From Methylomonas sp. 11b (GTDB lineage Bacteria > Pseudomonadota > Gammaproteobacteria > Methylococcales > Methylomonadaceae), in the NCBI RefSeq assembly GCF_000515215.1, contig NZ_KI911557.1, positions 3,343,741 to 3,407,740 of the forward strand: a stretch of 64,000 nt of DNA. The letters run 5' to 3'. The translations under genes were made by a program, and so were the position numbers. The stretch's first letter is position 1, and the number at the start of each line of letters is the position of its first letter. A model generated the notes under the pieces. That model had not been told where the DNA came from, ran no database searches, and saw only the letters and a list, made by a program, of their open reading frames with translations. This document shows, in pieces, positions 50,271-58,752 of this stretch.

Positions 50271-50381
50271 GATTAACGCTGGATAAACAGGTATTGCAAA
50301 ACTGGAAGAACGGCTGGGGTTAACAAAACTGACACGATCTCGATTGCGGGGCGATGAAAATCGCCCCGCTGGGTTGAATGC

Positions 50382-50957
50382 TTAGATGGCTTCGCGAGTG
50401 GCTTTGGCGGCCAGCAAGGATTTTACAGCACTGACCAGAGCGAAAATGACCACGCCATAGATCAAGGTATTCGTCAGGTAAGGCGGATAATACATCGCGA
50501 CGCGCTCAATATATTGTGTGAATGAGCCGTTGGGATAGCGGCCGGACAGCCAGTAAAAGCTGCCGTTGGAAAACAAAAACGCGATGGAGGTAGCCGCTAC
50601 CAGAGCCATCAAACGCTGTGCAACTGTGGCAACTGACAGCGCAGTGAATTGTCGGCACCATTTGCCACCCAGCCACATTGCGCCATAAGAAAACACCAGA
50701 AACCCGTAAGCCTTTGACACGCAAAAATCGCTGACGCCGAGTTTAGTGATCGCCAAATAATCAATCAGCACCGCTTCAGCTAGCAAAAAGGCGAACAAAT
50801 AGCGACCGCCTAGCCATAAGCCGGCGAAAAAAAACACCGCCAGCGAAGCGTCCGGCAACGCAAACGGCGTACCGAAATGGTGAAAGCGGGTGGCAGCCAT
50901 CAACGCCATCAGCGCTACCACGCCGGGTTTGACAGCCAGGGTTTGATTCAGATTCAT
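50382..50957 (-). CDS. btuM: BtuM-like vitamin B12 inner-membrane transporter candidate
   Basis: 191 residues with about six membrane helices. It lies between btuB and cbiB, downstream of the cobalamin riboswitch. Size, topology, the segment FALPDASLAVFFFAGLWL and a Cys at residue 79 (GVSDFCVSKAYGF) fit BtuM. BtuM is the solitary ECF-type S component described in Thiobacillus denitrificans, whose essential Cys80 binds cobalt and aids decyanation. This assignment rests on recall of that family plus context, not a search. No ECF ATPase genes are adjacent, consistent with the solitary class. Confidence 0.72.
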   Translation of the reverse strand: MNLNQTLAVKPGVVALMALMAATRFHHFGTPFALPDASLAVFFFAGLWLGGRYLFAFLLAEAVLIDYLAITKLGVSDFCVSKAYGFLVFSYGAMWLGGKWCRQFTALSVATVAQRLMALVAATSIAFLFSNGSFYWLSGRYPNGSFTQYIERVAMYYPPYLTNTLIYGVVIFALVSAVKSLLAAKATREAI

Positions 50958-50976
50958 AGGGTTCTCCAGAAAAGGT

Positions 50977-52800
50977 TTAGTAATTGTAATGGATCGAAAA
51001 ATAGAAATTTCTACCGAAGCTGTTATAGGTGTTAACCGTTTGATAGCGTTTGTCGAACATATTATTCAGTTTGGCGCTTAACATCCAATTTTTGTCGATG
51101 CGATAAGCGGTGTGCAGATCGGCGGTCATGAAGCTGCCCAACCGCACGGTATTGGTACTATTATCGAAACGTTCGCCCTGAGCCAGCACGGAGGCGCCAA
51201 TATCAACGTCGCCGAACGAACGCGAGACATCATAGGACAAGCTTTCCGTCACCCGACGCGGCAGGCGTAAATTGGTCTGCCTGTCCTTAGGCGTCATCAG
51301 GTTCATGCTCAACTTATTGTTCCAGCCGAAAATTTGCGTGGACACTTCCACTTCTATGCCGTCTATTTGCGCCTTGCCGATATTTCTGGCGGTGGATGGC
51401 GTACCACTGAATACAATCAAATCCTCGATATTGGTGTGATAAGCGCGCAGTTCCCAATTTGCCCAATCGTGACGTCCGGCAAAACCGGCTTCGAAACTGG
51501 TGGATTTTTCCGGCCGCAAACCAGGGTTACCGAAACCGGGGAAGTATAACTGATTGAAAGTCGGGGCCTTAAAGGCATTACCGAAACTGGCAAAAGCGCT
51601 GAGACCGTAATCCCAATTGAACCGCCAGCCGAAATTGCCGGTGACGCTGTCGCCGAAGGCTTGGTTTTCGTCCCAACGCAAAGAAGCATTCAAAAAATGC
51701 TTATCGAAGACCCGGCTATGCAGCTCGGCAAATGCGCCTACATCGTAGCGGGACGTTTCCGCGTAACGCGTGGTGCTGTCGATTTCATCAAAACGGTAGT
51801 CGGTGCCCAGCGTTAATTGGTGATCCTTATGCAAGGCCAATTCATTCAACCAGCTCGCATTCCAGCGCGTGGTGTTGAAACGACTGGTAAATCGACCGTT
51901 ATGCCGAAATTGATCGGCATCGTCCACGCTTTGTCCTATGCGTAATGTGGATCGCCACATATCACTGAAATTAGCGCTGGCGGTCGCCCCCAACGTCTGA
52001 TTGACAAACTCAGTGGTGCTACTGATGGAGTTGTCGATCTCGGTTTCGCCTTCGGCCCGCAGGAAAAACGCTTCCAATTCCGCGCCGTTGTCGAACCGAT
52101 AACCGGTTTTGGCATTCAGACTGGTGTTGTTATAGCCGTCGCGATCCGGATTATAACCATTCGCAACGCTGACACCACTCAATGCATTGATGCCCTGGCT
52201 GCCCAATTGAGCGGCACCCAAGCTATACCACGCTTTGCCCCATTTGCCGTTGACGGCCGCCGAGCCATTATATGTGTCGTAAGAGCCGCCGCCGGCTTCC
52301 AGTGCGATGTTCGGCCGCTCGCTGTTGCCGCCCTTGCGGGTAAATATCTGAATCACCCCGCCAATCGCTTCCGAGCCATAAAGGCTGGATTGCGGGCCGC
52401 GAGTAATTTCCACACGTTCGATTTGATCGATGGGAATAAACTGAAACGCGCTGGTGCCGGTGGTCACCGAGCCGGCCTTGATGCCGTCGATTAAAACCAG
52501 TACATGATCGGAGTTAGTGCCGCGCAGATAGACGTTGGTGTCCTTGCCGTAACCGCCGCTTTGCACCATATCGACACCCGGCGTGCCTTTCAGTAACTCG
52601 GGTAGGGTTCTAACCTGAAGTTTCTCTATATCCTGGCGCGTATAAACCGTCATCGCCGTGGCCAACTCGTTCTGACGAGTTTCGGTTCGAGTAGCCGTGA
52701 CAACTGTCTCGGCAAGGTTAATCGACTCGTCGCTAGTCGCCGCCAACACCGTAAAAGGCGTACTCGCCAGAAATAAAGATCTGTATAAAATTGATTGCAT
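50977..52800 (-). CDS. btuB: TonB-dependent vitamin B12 outer-membrane receptor
   Basis: 607 residues. A signal peptide (FLASTPFTVLAATS) is followed by a TonB box (ETVVTATRTETRQ), the plug domain (LPELLKGTPGVDMVQSGGYG, YLRGTNSDHVLVLIDGIK, VEITRGPQSSLYGSEAIGG) and a 22-strand barrel ending FYFSIHYNY with a terminal aromatic. It imports cobalamin across the outer membrane. It is the first gene after a cobalamin riboswitch and heads btuB-btuM-cbiB-cobD. Confidence 0.96.
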   Translation of the reverse strand: MQSILYRSLFLASTPFTVLAATSDESINLAETVVTATRTETRQNELATAMTVYTRQDIEKLQVRTLPELLKGTPGVDMVQSGGYGKDTNVYLRGTNSDHVLVLIDGIKAGSVTTGTSAFQFIPIDQIERVEITRGPQSSLYGSEAIGGVIQIFTRKGGNSERPNIALEAGGGSYDTYNGSAAVNGKWGKAWYSLGAAQLGSQGINALSGVSVANGYNPDRDGYNNTSLNAKTGYRFDNGAELEAFFLRAEGETEIDNSISSTTEFVNQTLGATASANFSDMWRSTLRIGQSVDDADQFRHNGRFTSRFNTTRWNASWLNELALHKDHQLTLGTDYRFDEIDSTTRYAETSRYDVGAFAELHSRVFDKHFLNASLRWDENQAFGDSVTGNFGWRFNWDYGLSAFASFGNAFKAPTFNQLYFPGFGNPGLRPEKSTSFEAGFAGRHDWANWELRAYHTNIEDLIVFSGTPSTARNIGKAQIDGIEVEVSTQIFGWNNKLSMNLMTPKDRQTNLRLPRRVTESLSYDVSRSFGDVDIGASVLAQGERFDNSTNTVRLGSFMTADLHTAYRIDKNWMLSAKLNNMFDKRYQTVNTYNSFGRNFYFSIHYNY

Positions 52801-52860
52801 ATTGTCCTCTGCGCCCGCCGCGCATCCGGGTGAAAAAGGACAGAGGAAAAACGGAAAACG

Positions 52861-52917
52861 AAAAAGGCGGAGGCAGGCTAGGCATGGACTCAGACCATTC
52901 CGTAAACAGCCCTCCGC
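52861..52917 (-). terminator. expression-platform terminator of the cobalamin riboswitch
   Basis: On the minus strand, GCGGAGG (52917-52911) pairs with CCTCCGC (52873-52867) across a ~37 nt loop region, followed by T-rich sequence. It sits between the aptamer and btuB, so ligand binding probably favours termination. Confidence 0.7.
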
Positions 52918-52924
52918 TGTCTCG

Positions 52925-53120
52925 AATGATCTTCCGGGCCAGTCTCCGGGCTTATAAGTGGCTTTACGCCTGATCTACGACCTTCCCATGCAAAGCGCAC
53001 AGTGGCAAAAACGCAGCTCTTTACTTATCTACCGTTGCGGGGGCAGCGTCGGCATGGGCGGTTAAAACCGCCGCACCGACTTCCTGTTTAAGCTTGGCCG
53101 AGAAAACGGCGCAAACACCT
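52925..53120 (-). ncRNA. cobalamin riboswitch aptamer
   Basis: On the minus strand, in order: AAGTCGGTGC...GCCGACGCTGCCCCCGCAACGG (53081 to about 53032), GCCACTGTGC near 53000, CATGGGAAGG, and the B12-box core AGCCCGGAGACTGGCC (52951-52936). These match the conserved cobalamin riboswitch elements, including the CCCCGCAACGG block. It should repress btuB and the downstream B12 genes when adenosyl- or other cobalamin is plentiful. Confidence 0.93.
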
Positions 53121-53134
53121 GAAAGAAGCGCGCA

Positions 53135-53163
53135 ATTGTAGGGAGTCGGCCGCGATAAAGCAA
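53135..53163 (-). promoter_or_regulatory. sigma-70 promoter of the btuB transcript
   Basis: On the minus strand, TTGCTT (53163-53158), exactly 17 nt, then TACAAT (53140-53135). The predicted start, near 53128, lies just ahead of the riboswitch. Confidence 0.65.
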
Positions 53164-53192
53164 GAATACCTGGTAGTTACCGACAATCCGCA

Positions 53193-53220
53193 TTGCAAAT
53201 ACCCCTTTCCGTGCTATACA
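53193..53220 (+). promoter_or_regulatory. possible promoter of fliW
   Basis: TTGCAA (53193-53198), 16 nt, TATACA (53215-53220), ~55 nt upstream of the fliW ATG. It resembles sigma-70 and does not match sigma-28. Confidence 0.4.
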
Positions 53221-53274
53221 TTGGTGCATTGATTAATGCTGTTAACTTAGACTTCAACGAATACGGGCGGGACT

Positions 53275-53733
53275 ATGGAAATTCAATCGAAATTGTTAGG
53301 CAACCAAGACATCAATCCGGACACTATCATCAATTTTCCGCGCGGCCTACCCGGTTTCGAAGATCAGACCCGCTTTAAGTTATTTCATCAGGAAGGCAGC
53401 GAAATAGTGTTTTGGCTGCAATCGGTCGATAACGCGGAGCTAACCTTTTCCGCGGCGCATCCGGCCAATTTCAACATCAATTACAACTTTACGGTAACTG
53501 ATCCGGAAGAAGCGCTGTTGCAAATAGAGCCGGGCGACGAGTTGGTGATTTTAATTCTACTGCACAAGGACAACGAGCAGGATAACGGCAAGCCGACTAT
53601 CAAAGGCTCAATCAAGTCGCCGATATTGATCAACGCCAACAAACGCATCGGCATGCAAAAAGTATTGGTGGCTATTGAGCAAAGCATCACCCTGACCGAG
53701 AAAGTCAGCGAAATAGACGTATCGGAAGCTTAA
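53275..53733 (+). CDS. fliW: flagellar assembly factor FliW
   Basis: 152 residues. The family signature INFPRGLPGFEDQTRFKLF is followed by FWLQSVDNAELTFSA, LILLHKDN and the C-terminal IKSPILINANKRIGMQKVL. FliW binds flagellin and antagonises the RNA-binding protein CsrA, tying flagellin translation to secretion. Usually it is near csrA or flagellin genes; here it stands alone beside panD. A strong hairpin follows. Confidence 0.94.
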   Translation: MEIQSKLLGNQDINPDTIINFPRGLPGFEDQTRFKLFHQEGSEIVFWLQSVDNAELTFSAAHPANFNINYNFTVTDPEEALLQIEPGDELVILILLHKDNEQDNGKPTIKGSIKSPILINANKRIGMQKVLVAIEQSITLTEKVSEIDVSEA

Positions 53734-53740
53734 AAATGCA

Positions 53741-53775
53741 AATAACCGCCGGAGACTGAGTCGCCGGCGGTTATT
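53741..53775. terminator. convergent terminator between fliW and panD
   Basis: AATAACCGCCGG-agactgagtcg-CCGGCGGTTATT, a perfect 12 bp stem with A/T-rich flanks, shared by the two convergent genes. Confidence 0.75.
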
Positions 53776-53779
53776 TAAA

Positions 53780-54160
53780 TCAGGCGGCCTGAACAGGAAT
53801 GGAATGACTGGAATGGCTAATATGATTGTTGCCGTCGAAATACACCAAAGTCGGCTTGTAGTTCTTCAGTTCCTTCTCATCTAGGCTAGCGAACGCGCAG
53901 ACGATAATCAAATCGCCAGGACACGCCAACCTTGCAGCTGCGCCGTTAATCGAAAACACACCGGAACCTTCTTCGGCGCGAATCGCGTATGTGGTGAAGC
54001 GCTGACCATTGTTAATGTTATAAATATGGATTTGCTCGTATTCCCTAATCCCGGAAAAATCCAAAATTTTGCCGTCTATAGCACACGATCCTTCGTAATC
54101 CAGCTCGGAATGCGTTACCCGCGCACGGTGTAACTTAGCTTTAAGCATGTTTATGTTCAT
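53780..54160 (-). CDS. panD: aspartate 1-decarboxylase
   Basis: Pyruvoyl enzyme that makes beta-alanine for pantothenate. 126 residues when started at ATG 54160, which puts the self-cleavage site Gly24-Ser25 (DYEGSCAID) at the canonical position. Also present: [31 protein letters not shown] and the catalytic Tyr in YTNT-like [19 protein letters not shown]. It lies ~100 nt after panC, on the same strand. Confidence 0.95.
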   Translation of the reverse strand: MNINMLKAKLHRARVTHSELDYEGSCAIDGKILDFSGIREYEQIHIYNINNGQRFTTYAIRAEEGSGVFSINGAAARLACPGDLIIVCAFASLDEKELKNYKPTLVYFDGNNHISHSSHSIPVQAA

Positions 54161-54258
54161 GGTAAACAAGGTCGAATACTAGGGCCGGCGATTATGCCTG
54201 AATTTAACCCTGCTATCAAATTTAAGCATTAGCTTTTACAGGCAAAAAAACAGTAACG

Positions 54259-55110
54259 TCAGATACTTGTTTTAGAAAAGTAGAGGTTATCGATTAGACG
54301 CGTCTTGCCCAGTCTGGCAGCAGCCAAAATCAGCAGATTAGAGTCGCTAGCGTAGGCAGGCAATAAATCCGCGCTACGACAGATACTGAAATAATCGACG
54401 GCAAAACCGGCTTGTTGCAGATTCTGCCGCTGCTTTTCAGCCACCGCCGGATAATCGTCATAGCCTGCCAAAATATCATCGCGCGCTGCGCACAAGGCTT
54501 GATAGAGCTTAGGTGCCTGTTGTCTTTGTTGTTCGGATAAATAGCCATTGCGAGAACTCATCGCCAGACCGTCATCTTCCCGAACCGTTGCCACGCCTTG
54601 GACGGTAACCGGTATATTCAAATCAGCAACCATTTGCCGAATTAGCGTCAGCTGTTGAAAATCCTTCTCCCCCAGCAGCAGCACATCGGGCTGCACCATA
54701 TTCAATAGCTTGCAAACCACCAATGCCACGCCGTCAAAATGCCCGGGCCGGCTGGCCCCGCAATGCAGGGCCGACAAGCCGCTGACTGAAATACCGGTTT
54801 GCGTGGTTTGCGGATACATTTCAGTCACCGACGGCAAGAACAGTAAATCAGCACCGCTGGCTAGCAGTTTTTCCTGATCCTGCTGTTCGGTGCGCGGGTA
54901 ACTGGCAAAATCCTCGTTCGGTCCAAATTGCGTGGGGTTGACGAAGATACTGACCACCACTTTATCGGCCCCTTGCCTCGCGGTGCTAACTAGTTTGATA
55001 TGCCCGGCATGCAGATTGCCCATGGTCGGCACGAAACCGACGCTTTGCCCGTTTTGCCGCCATTGCAGGATTACCTCTCTCAACGCGGCGACGCTGGTGA
55101 CTATTTGCAT
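54259..55110 (-). CDS. panC: pantothenate synthetase
   Basis: Joins pantoate and beta-alanine with ATP. 283 residues. The HIGH-like motif is in VPTMGNLHAGHIKLV, the pantoate pocket in FVNPTQFGPNEDFASYPRT and KMSKS-like AMSSRNGYLS. FLPSVTEMYP and GEKDFQQL are conserved. It lies 4 nt after panB in the folK-panB-panC operon. Confidence 0.96.
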   Translation of the reverse strand: MQIVTSVAALREVILQWRQNGQSVGFVPTMGNLHAGHIKLVSTARQGADKVVVSIFVNPTQFGPNEDFASYPRTEQQDQEKLLASGADLLFLPSVTEMYPQTTQTGISVSGLSALHCGASRPGHFDGVALVVCKLLNMVQPDVLLLGEKDFQQLTLIRQMVADLNIPVTVQGVATVREDDGLAMSSRNGYLSEQQRQQAPKLYQALCAARDDILAGYDDYPAVAEKQRQNLQQAGFAVDYFSICRSADLLPAYASDSNLLILAAARLGKTRLIDNLYFSKTSI

Positions 55111-55114
55111 ACGC

Positions 55115-55924
55115 TTAATAACTGTGTTCGGATGCTGGAAACTGCGCGGATTTTACCGCTTGATGATACAGGCGCACCGCCTCTTCTATGCTGGAGGCGT
55201 CGGCCATAAAATCTTTGGAAAAGCGCGGCCGCTTGCCGGTGCTGATATTCAGCATGTCGTACAGCACCAACACCTGGCCATCGCAATCAACACCAGCGCC
55301 GATGCCGATAGTGGGAATACTCAGCCGCTGACTTATTTCGGCGGCTAGCTGCGCTGGCACGCATTCCAACACTAAAAGACCGGCGCCCGCTTGCTCGATT
55401 TTTTCCGCATCCGCCACAATTTGCCGGGCTTGCTGTTCTTCACGCCCCTGCACTCTATAACCGCCTAAGCGATTTACGGATTGCGGCAACAGACCCAGAT
55501 GGCCGCAGACCGGAATGCCTTGATCAGCTAGAAAGCGGATGACGTCGATCTTGGCGCCTTCCAGTTTAACCATTTGCGCACCGCCAGCCTGCATCAAGCT
55601 TGCCGCATTAAGCAATGCTTGCTCCGGCGTGGCATAACTGGCAAACGGTAAATCGGTAACGATAAAAGCTCGCTTTCTGGCCATTGCCACGCTACGGCTG
55701 TGATACACCATATCGTTCACCGTGACCGGCAAAGTGCTGCCATGCCCTTGAATCACCATGCCCAATGAATCGCCGATCAGCAGTACATCGATGCCGACCC
55801 GGTCCAGCAGCGCGCTGAAACTGGCGTCGTAAGCAGTCAGGCAACTGATTTTCTCACCGGCTCGTTTCATCGCCGCCAGATCACTGATAGTCAGCGTTTT
55901 TAAGGTATCGGCATATAAACTCAT
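55115..55924 (-). CDS. panB: 3-methyl-2-oxobutanoate hydroxymethyltransferase
   Basis: First committed enzyme of pantothenate synthesis; adds a hydroxymethyl group from methylene-tetrahydrofolate. 269 residues from ATG 55924, which overlaps the folK stop (ATGA). Motifs: KISCLTAYDASFSALLDRVG, GDSLGMVIQGH, GGAQMVKLEG, VCGHLGLLPQSVNRLGGYR and GIGAGVDCDGQVLVL. Confidence 0.96.
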   Translation of the reverse strand: MSLYADTLKTLTISDLAAMKRAGEKISCLTAYDASFSALLDRVGIDVLLIGDSLGMVIQGHGSTLPVTVNDMVYHSRSVAMARKRAFIVTDLPFASYATPEQALLNAASLMQAGGAQMVKLEGAKIDVIRFLADQGIPVCGHLGLLPQSVNRLGGYRVQGREEQQARQIVADAEKIEQAGAGLLVLECVPAQLAAEISQRLSIPTIGIGAGVDCDGQVLVLYDMLNISTGKRPRFSKDFMADASSIEEAVRLYHQAVKSAQFPASEHSY

Positions 55925-56424
55925 GCGGTTATTTTCCGCAAGCCGTCGGGTGGACAAGCTGCCAAGAGTTGCGACAATGAATCCAGGCCCGGAATCTTCA
56001 AATCGCTGCTGGCCACATCAGCCAAGGGGTACAGCACAAAGGCGCGCTTGGACAACTCCGGATGCGGCACAATCAGGTCCGGTTCATTAATGCTCTGTTG
56101 CGCGTAAAGCAATACATCCAAATCCAGCGTTCTAGCTCCCCAACGCACACTGCGCAGCCGGCCATGCTGGTTTTCGATTTGCTGTAATTGTCTGAGCAAA
56201 GCCAGGGGCTCCAACTCAGTAGAAATTCGCATTACCGCATTGACATAATCGGGTTGATCTTGCGGGCCAACCGGTGTGCTACGGTACAAGGGAGAAAAGG
56301 CAATTTCGGCCACGCCCGGCAAGGCCGAAATTTCCAGCCTGGCCCGATTGACATGATCGACAGAGTCTTCGAGATTGCTGCCCAAGCCAATATAGGCCTC
56401 GGCAGCTGACTTAGCTAGCGTCAT
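55921..56424 (-). CDS. folK: 2-amino-4-hydroxy-6-hydroxymethyldihydropteridine pyrophosphokinase
   Basis: Folate pathway kinase. 167 residues. AYIGLGSNLEDSVDHV opens the fold. SPLYRSTPVGPQDQPDYVN and the signature RWGARTLDLDVLLY with the Mg-binding Asp pair follow. The start overlaps the pcnB stop by 14 nt and the end overlaps panB by 4 nt. The pcnB-folK-panB-panC order is typical for gammaproteobacteria. Confidence 0.95.
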   Translation of the reverse strand: MTLAKSAAEAYIGLGSNLEDSVDHVNRARLEISALPGVAEIAFSPLYRSTPVGPQDQPDYVNAVMRISTELEPLALLRQLQQIENQHGRLRSVRWGARTLDLDVLLYAQQSINEPDLIVPHPELSKRAFVLYPLADVASSDLKIPGLDSLSQLLAACPPDGLRKITA

Positions 56425-57802
56425 TGCCGACGGGGGCTGGTTTGCCTCGAGAACGGTACCGGCCGGTTTTTCGGTTACGGGGTTTACCGCCGCCGGATTT
56501 TGGCGGCGCGGTCATTCTTTCCCGCTCCGCGTCATCGGCTTCTTGAAAACCTGTCCACCATTCAACCAGTTCCGGATCGGCGCCGCCTGTTTCCGCGCGT
56601 AGCCGCAAAAAGTCGTACGCCGCTCTGAATTTGGGCTGCTCCAGCAAACGATAAGGCCGGGGGCCAACCGTTCTGGAGAACTTGTTCTGCAAGAACCACA
56701 CTTCGCGCATGGATTGGGTGATATGGCGCGGTAGTGCGGTCACCTTGATTTGTCTGGTCAGCACTTCGTTGGCGGCGTTCTGATAGGCCAGCGTTTCGTT
56801 TTCGCCGTGGGCGATGCGTCTTTGCGCAGCCAATTGCAGCGGTTCCCACAACAAGGCAGCCAGTAAAAAATAAGGTGTCAGGGTTTTGCCGTCGTTGAAG
56901 CGGGTGTCGGAATTTTCCAAGGCCCGGATCAAGAACAAGCGCGGAAAATCGTGGTCTTCGCTGGCGAGGCAGCGGTCGGTATCCGGAAATAAAATCGCAA
57001 ACAAGCCGTAATGTCTGAGCATTTCGAAGGTTTGCAGGCCGTAGCCGGACAGAAACAACTTGATGACTTCGTCGTAAAGACGCGCCGAAGGGATGCTCTT
57101 CAACAAATCGGCTTGGGCGTAAATCGGTTTTTCGGTATCCGGATGCAGCGTAAAACCCAGCTTCACGGCAAAACGGATGGCGCGCAGCATCCGCACAGGG
57201 TCTTCTCTATAGCGTACTTCCGGGTCGCCGATTAGGCGCATCACCGCTGCGGCATGATCCTGCATGCCTCCGGTATAATCGACCACGGAAAAATCGCGGA
57301 TGTTGTAATACAGCGCGTTAACTGTGAAATCTCGGCGCCAGACGTCTTGCTCTAGCGTACCGAACACGTTATCACGCAGTAAGCGACCGTCTTCATGCAC
57401 CACATGCTGGTCGGATTCTTCCTGCTCGGAGCCGCGAAAGGTCGCCACCTCAATGATTTCACGCCCGAAAAACACATGCGCCAAGCGAAAGCGCCTGCCG
57501 ATAATCCGGCAATTGCGAAATACTTGCTTGATTTGTTCCGGACTGGCGTTAGTCGCGACGTCGAAATCTTTGGGTTCCCTCCCCAGCAGCAAATCTCTGA
57601 CACAGCCACCAACCAGATAGGCCTCGTAATCGGCTTTTTTCAGGCGTTGCAATACTTTCAGGGCATTTTCACTGATTTGCGCACGGGAAATGCAATGCTC
57701 TGAACGCGGATAAATCTTCACGGCACTCGACCCCGCCGACTCATTGACCGGTTCGGCAACTTGCTCAACCGGTGAAAAGATTTTTTTGAAGAAACTAAAA
57801 AT
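56411..57802 (-). CDS. pcnB: poly(A) polymerase I, probable AUU start
   Basis: Adds poly(A) tails that promote RNA decay. 463 residues from ATT 57802. The first canonical start is GTG 57721 (436 residues) and omits the N-terminal KKIFSPVEQVAE segment. The E. coli protein (465 residues) has an equivalent segment and is reported to start at AUU. An AAGGGA lies ~8 nt upstream of the ATT. The catalytic head has YEAYLVGGCVRDLLLGREPK with DFDVAT (two Asp ligands) and RRDFTVNALYYN; a basic C-terminal tail has RKTGRYRSRGK. Confidence 0.85.
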   Translation of the reverse strand: MFSFFKKIFSPVEQVAEPVNESAGSSAVKIYPRSEHCISRAQISENALKVLQRLKKADYEAYLVGGCVRDLLLGREPKDFDVATNASPEQIKQVFRNCRIIGRRFRLAHVFFGREIIEVATFRGSEQEESDQHVVHEDGRLLRDNVFGTLEQDVWRRDFTVNALYYNIRDFSVVDYTGGMQDHAAAVMRLIGDPEVRYREDPVRMLRAIRFAVKLGFTLHPDTEKPIYAQADLLKSIPSARLYDEVIKLFLSGYGLQTFEMLRHYGLFAILFPDTDRCLASEDHDFPRLFLIRALENSDTRFNDGKTLTPYFLLAALLWEPLQLAAQRRIAHGENETLAYQNAANEVLTRQIKVTALPRHITQSMREVWFLQNKFSRTVGPRPYRLLEQPKFRAAYDFLRLRAETGGADPELVEWWTGFQEADDAERERMTAPPKSGGGKPRNRKTGRYRSRGKPAPVGNDAS

Positions 57803-58048
57803 GACTTTATCCCTTATTTTAGAATGACGTGTGCCAGATTTTTCGAGGCTTCGGGCGCGAACGTCCTAGCGGGCTTATCATAACACCTCGCCAGATTTAA
57901 GCTCAATCCAGCACATTCTTTTACATTCCCTTGTGTTAAATGTAGAATTTCGCCATTCGCCGAATATTTTGGTGTAATAACATAAAAATTGGCTGTACTT
58001 GTCGCCCTTAGGCCGGCGACGGGGAATTTATATCGGAGAGTGGAGCGT

Positions 58049-58228
58049 ATGTTTAAAAAAATTTTACTGGGTTTTGTAGACCAGCCTGTATTTACTAGTC
58101 TATTCGTCGCCGATTTCGCGTTGTTGGTTTTCCATAGACCGCCCTTTCTGTTTTCCATTGTCATGATCGGCGCGTTGGTGGGCATGAGCATGTATATGGG
58201 GCAAAAACTGGCGATTTTCGACAAATAA
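58049..58228 (+). CDS. small membrane protein, 59 residues
   Basis: ATG 58049 follows a good GGAG (GAGAGTGGAGCGT). Two hydrophobic stretches (PVFTSLFVADFALLVF and LFSIVMIGALVGMSMYMG) are separated by a short loop, HRPPF. The frame is open to 57989, but that part has no ribosome site. A strong terminator stands ~35 nt after its stop, inside the next coding frame. Function unknown. Confidence 0.65.
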   Translation: MFKKILLGFVDQPVFTSLFVADFALLVFHRPPFLFSIVMIGALVGMSMYMGQKLAIFDK

Positions 58229-58693
58229 TTGCGACAATCCTCTAAATCAAGTATCCCAAAACCCGGCGCGGATTCACCGTCCGCGCCGGGTTTTTTGCGT
58301 CGGCTGGCAGCCGCTGGCTACGACGCTTTCTTACTGCTGGCGATATGGTTTTTCGCCACAGCCATCGCTCTGCCCTTCAACGCCGGCCAGGCATTCGCCA
58401 GTGATCAGTTTTTTTATCCGCTCTATCTGCTGGTCATCAGCTTTGTTTTTTACGGCTGGTTTTGGACTCACGGAGGCCAAACCCTGGGTTTGCGCGCCTG
58501 GAAAATAAAAGTATGTACTCTGGACGGTCAATCTCTCGATTGGCGGCAGGCCGGCATGCGCTTCGTGGGCGGCTTGTTATCCTGGGCTTGTTTGGGGCTG
58601 GGGTTTTTCTGGTGTCTATTCGATAAAAACGGCCAATGCTGGCACGATTCTCTGTCAAAAACCCGCTTGGTTTTTCAGGAAGAAAAGCGCTGA
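58229..58693 (+). CDS. RDD family membrane protein
   Basis: 154 residues, directly abutting the previous stop. Start TTG 58229 (MRQSSKSSIPKP); a TTG after the hairpin is a shorter alternative. PGFLRRLAAAGYDAFLLLAI carries the R..D pair of RDD proteins. Three membrane helices follow, with THGGQTLGLRAWKIKV and the C-terminal WCLFDKNGQCWHD. RDD proteins are poorly understood; some have been linked to ion exchange. Its first ~22 codons contain a Rho-independent terminator hairpin. Confidence 0.85.
   Translation: MRQSSKSSIPKPGADSPSAPGFLRRLAAAGYDAFLLLAIWFFATAIALPFNAGQAFASDQFFYPLYLLVISFVFYGWFWTHGGQTLGLRAWKIKVCTLDGQSLDWRQAGMRFVGGLLSWACLGLGFFWCLFDKNGQCWHDSLSKTRLVFQEEKR
58262..58296 (+). terminator. 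Rho-independent terminator inside the start of the RDD gene
   Basis: CCCGGCGCGGA-ttcaccg-TCCGCGCCGGG, an 11 bp perfect stem, followed by TTTTTT at 58291-58296. It would end transcripts of the small gene at 58049. Confidence 0.85.
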
Positions 58694-58752
58694 CGGCAAA
58701 AGCGGATATGCTATATTCGCGGCTCGATCAATCTCTCACCCGGGAGCATACA

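Noticed and set aside
57814-58224. A minus-strand 136-codon frame
   Set aside because: It is antisense to the well-supported small membrane protein at 58049-58228, has no ribosome site and low-complexity composition.
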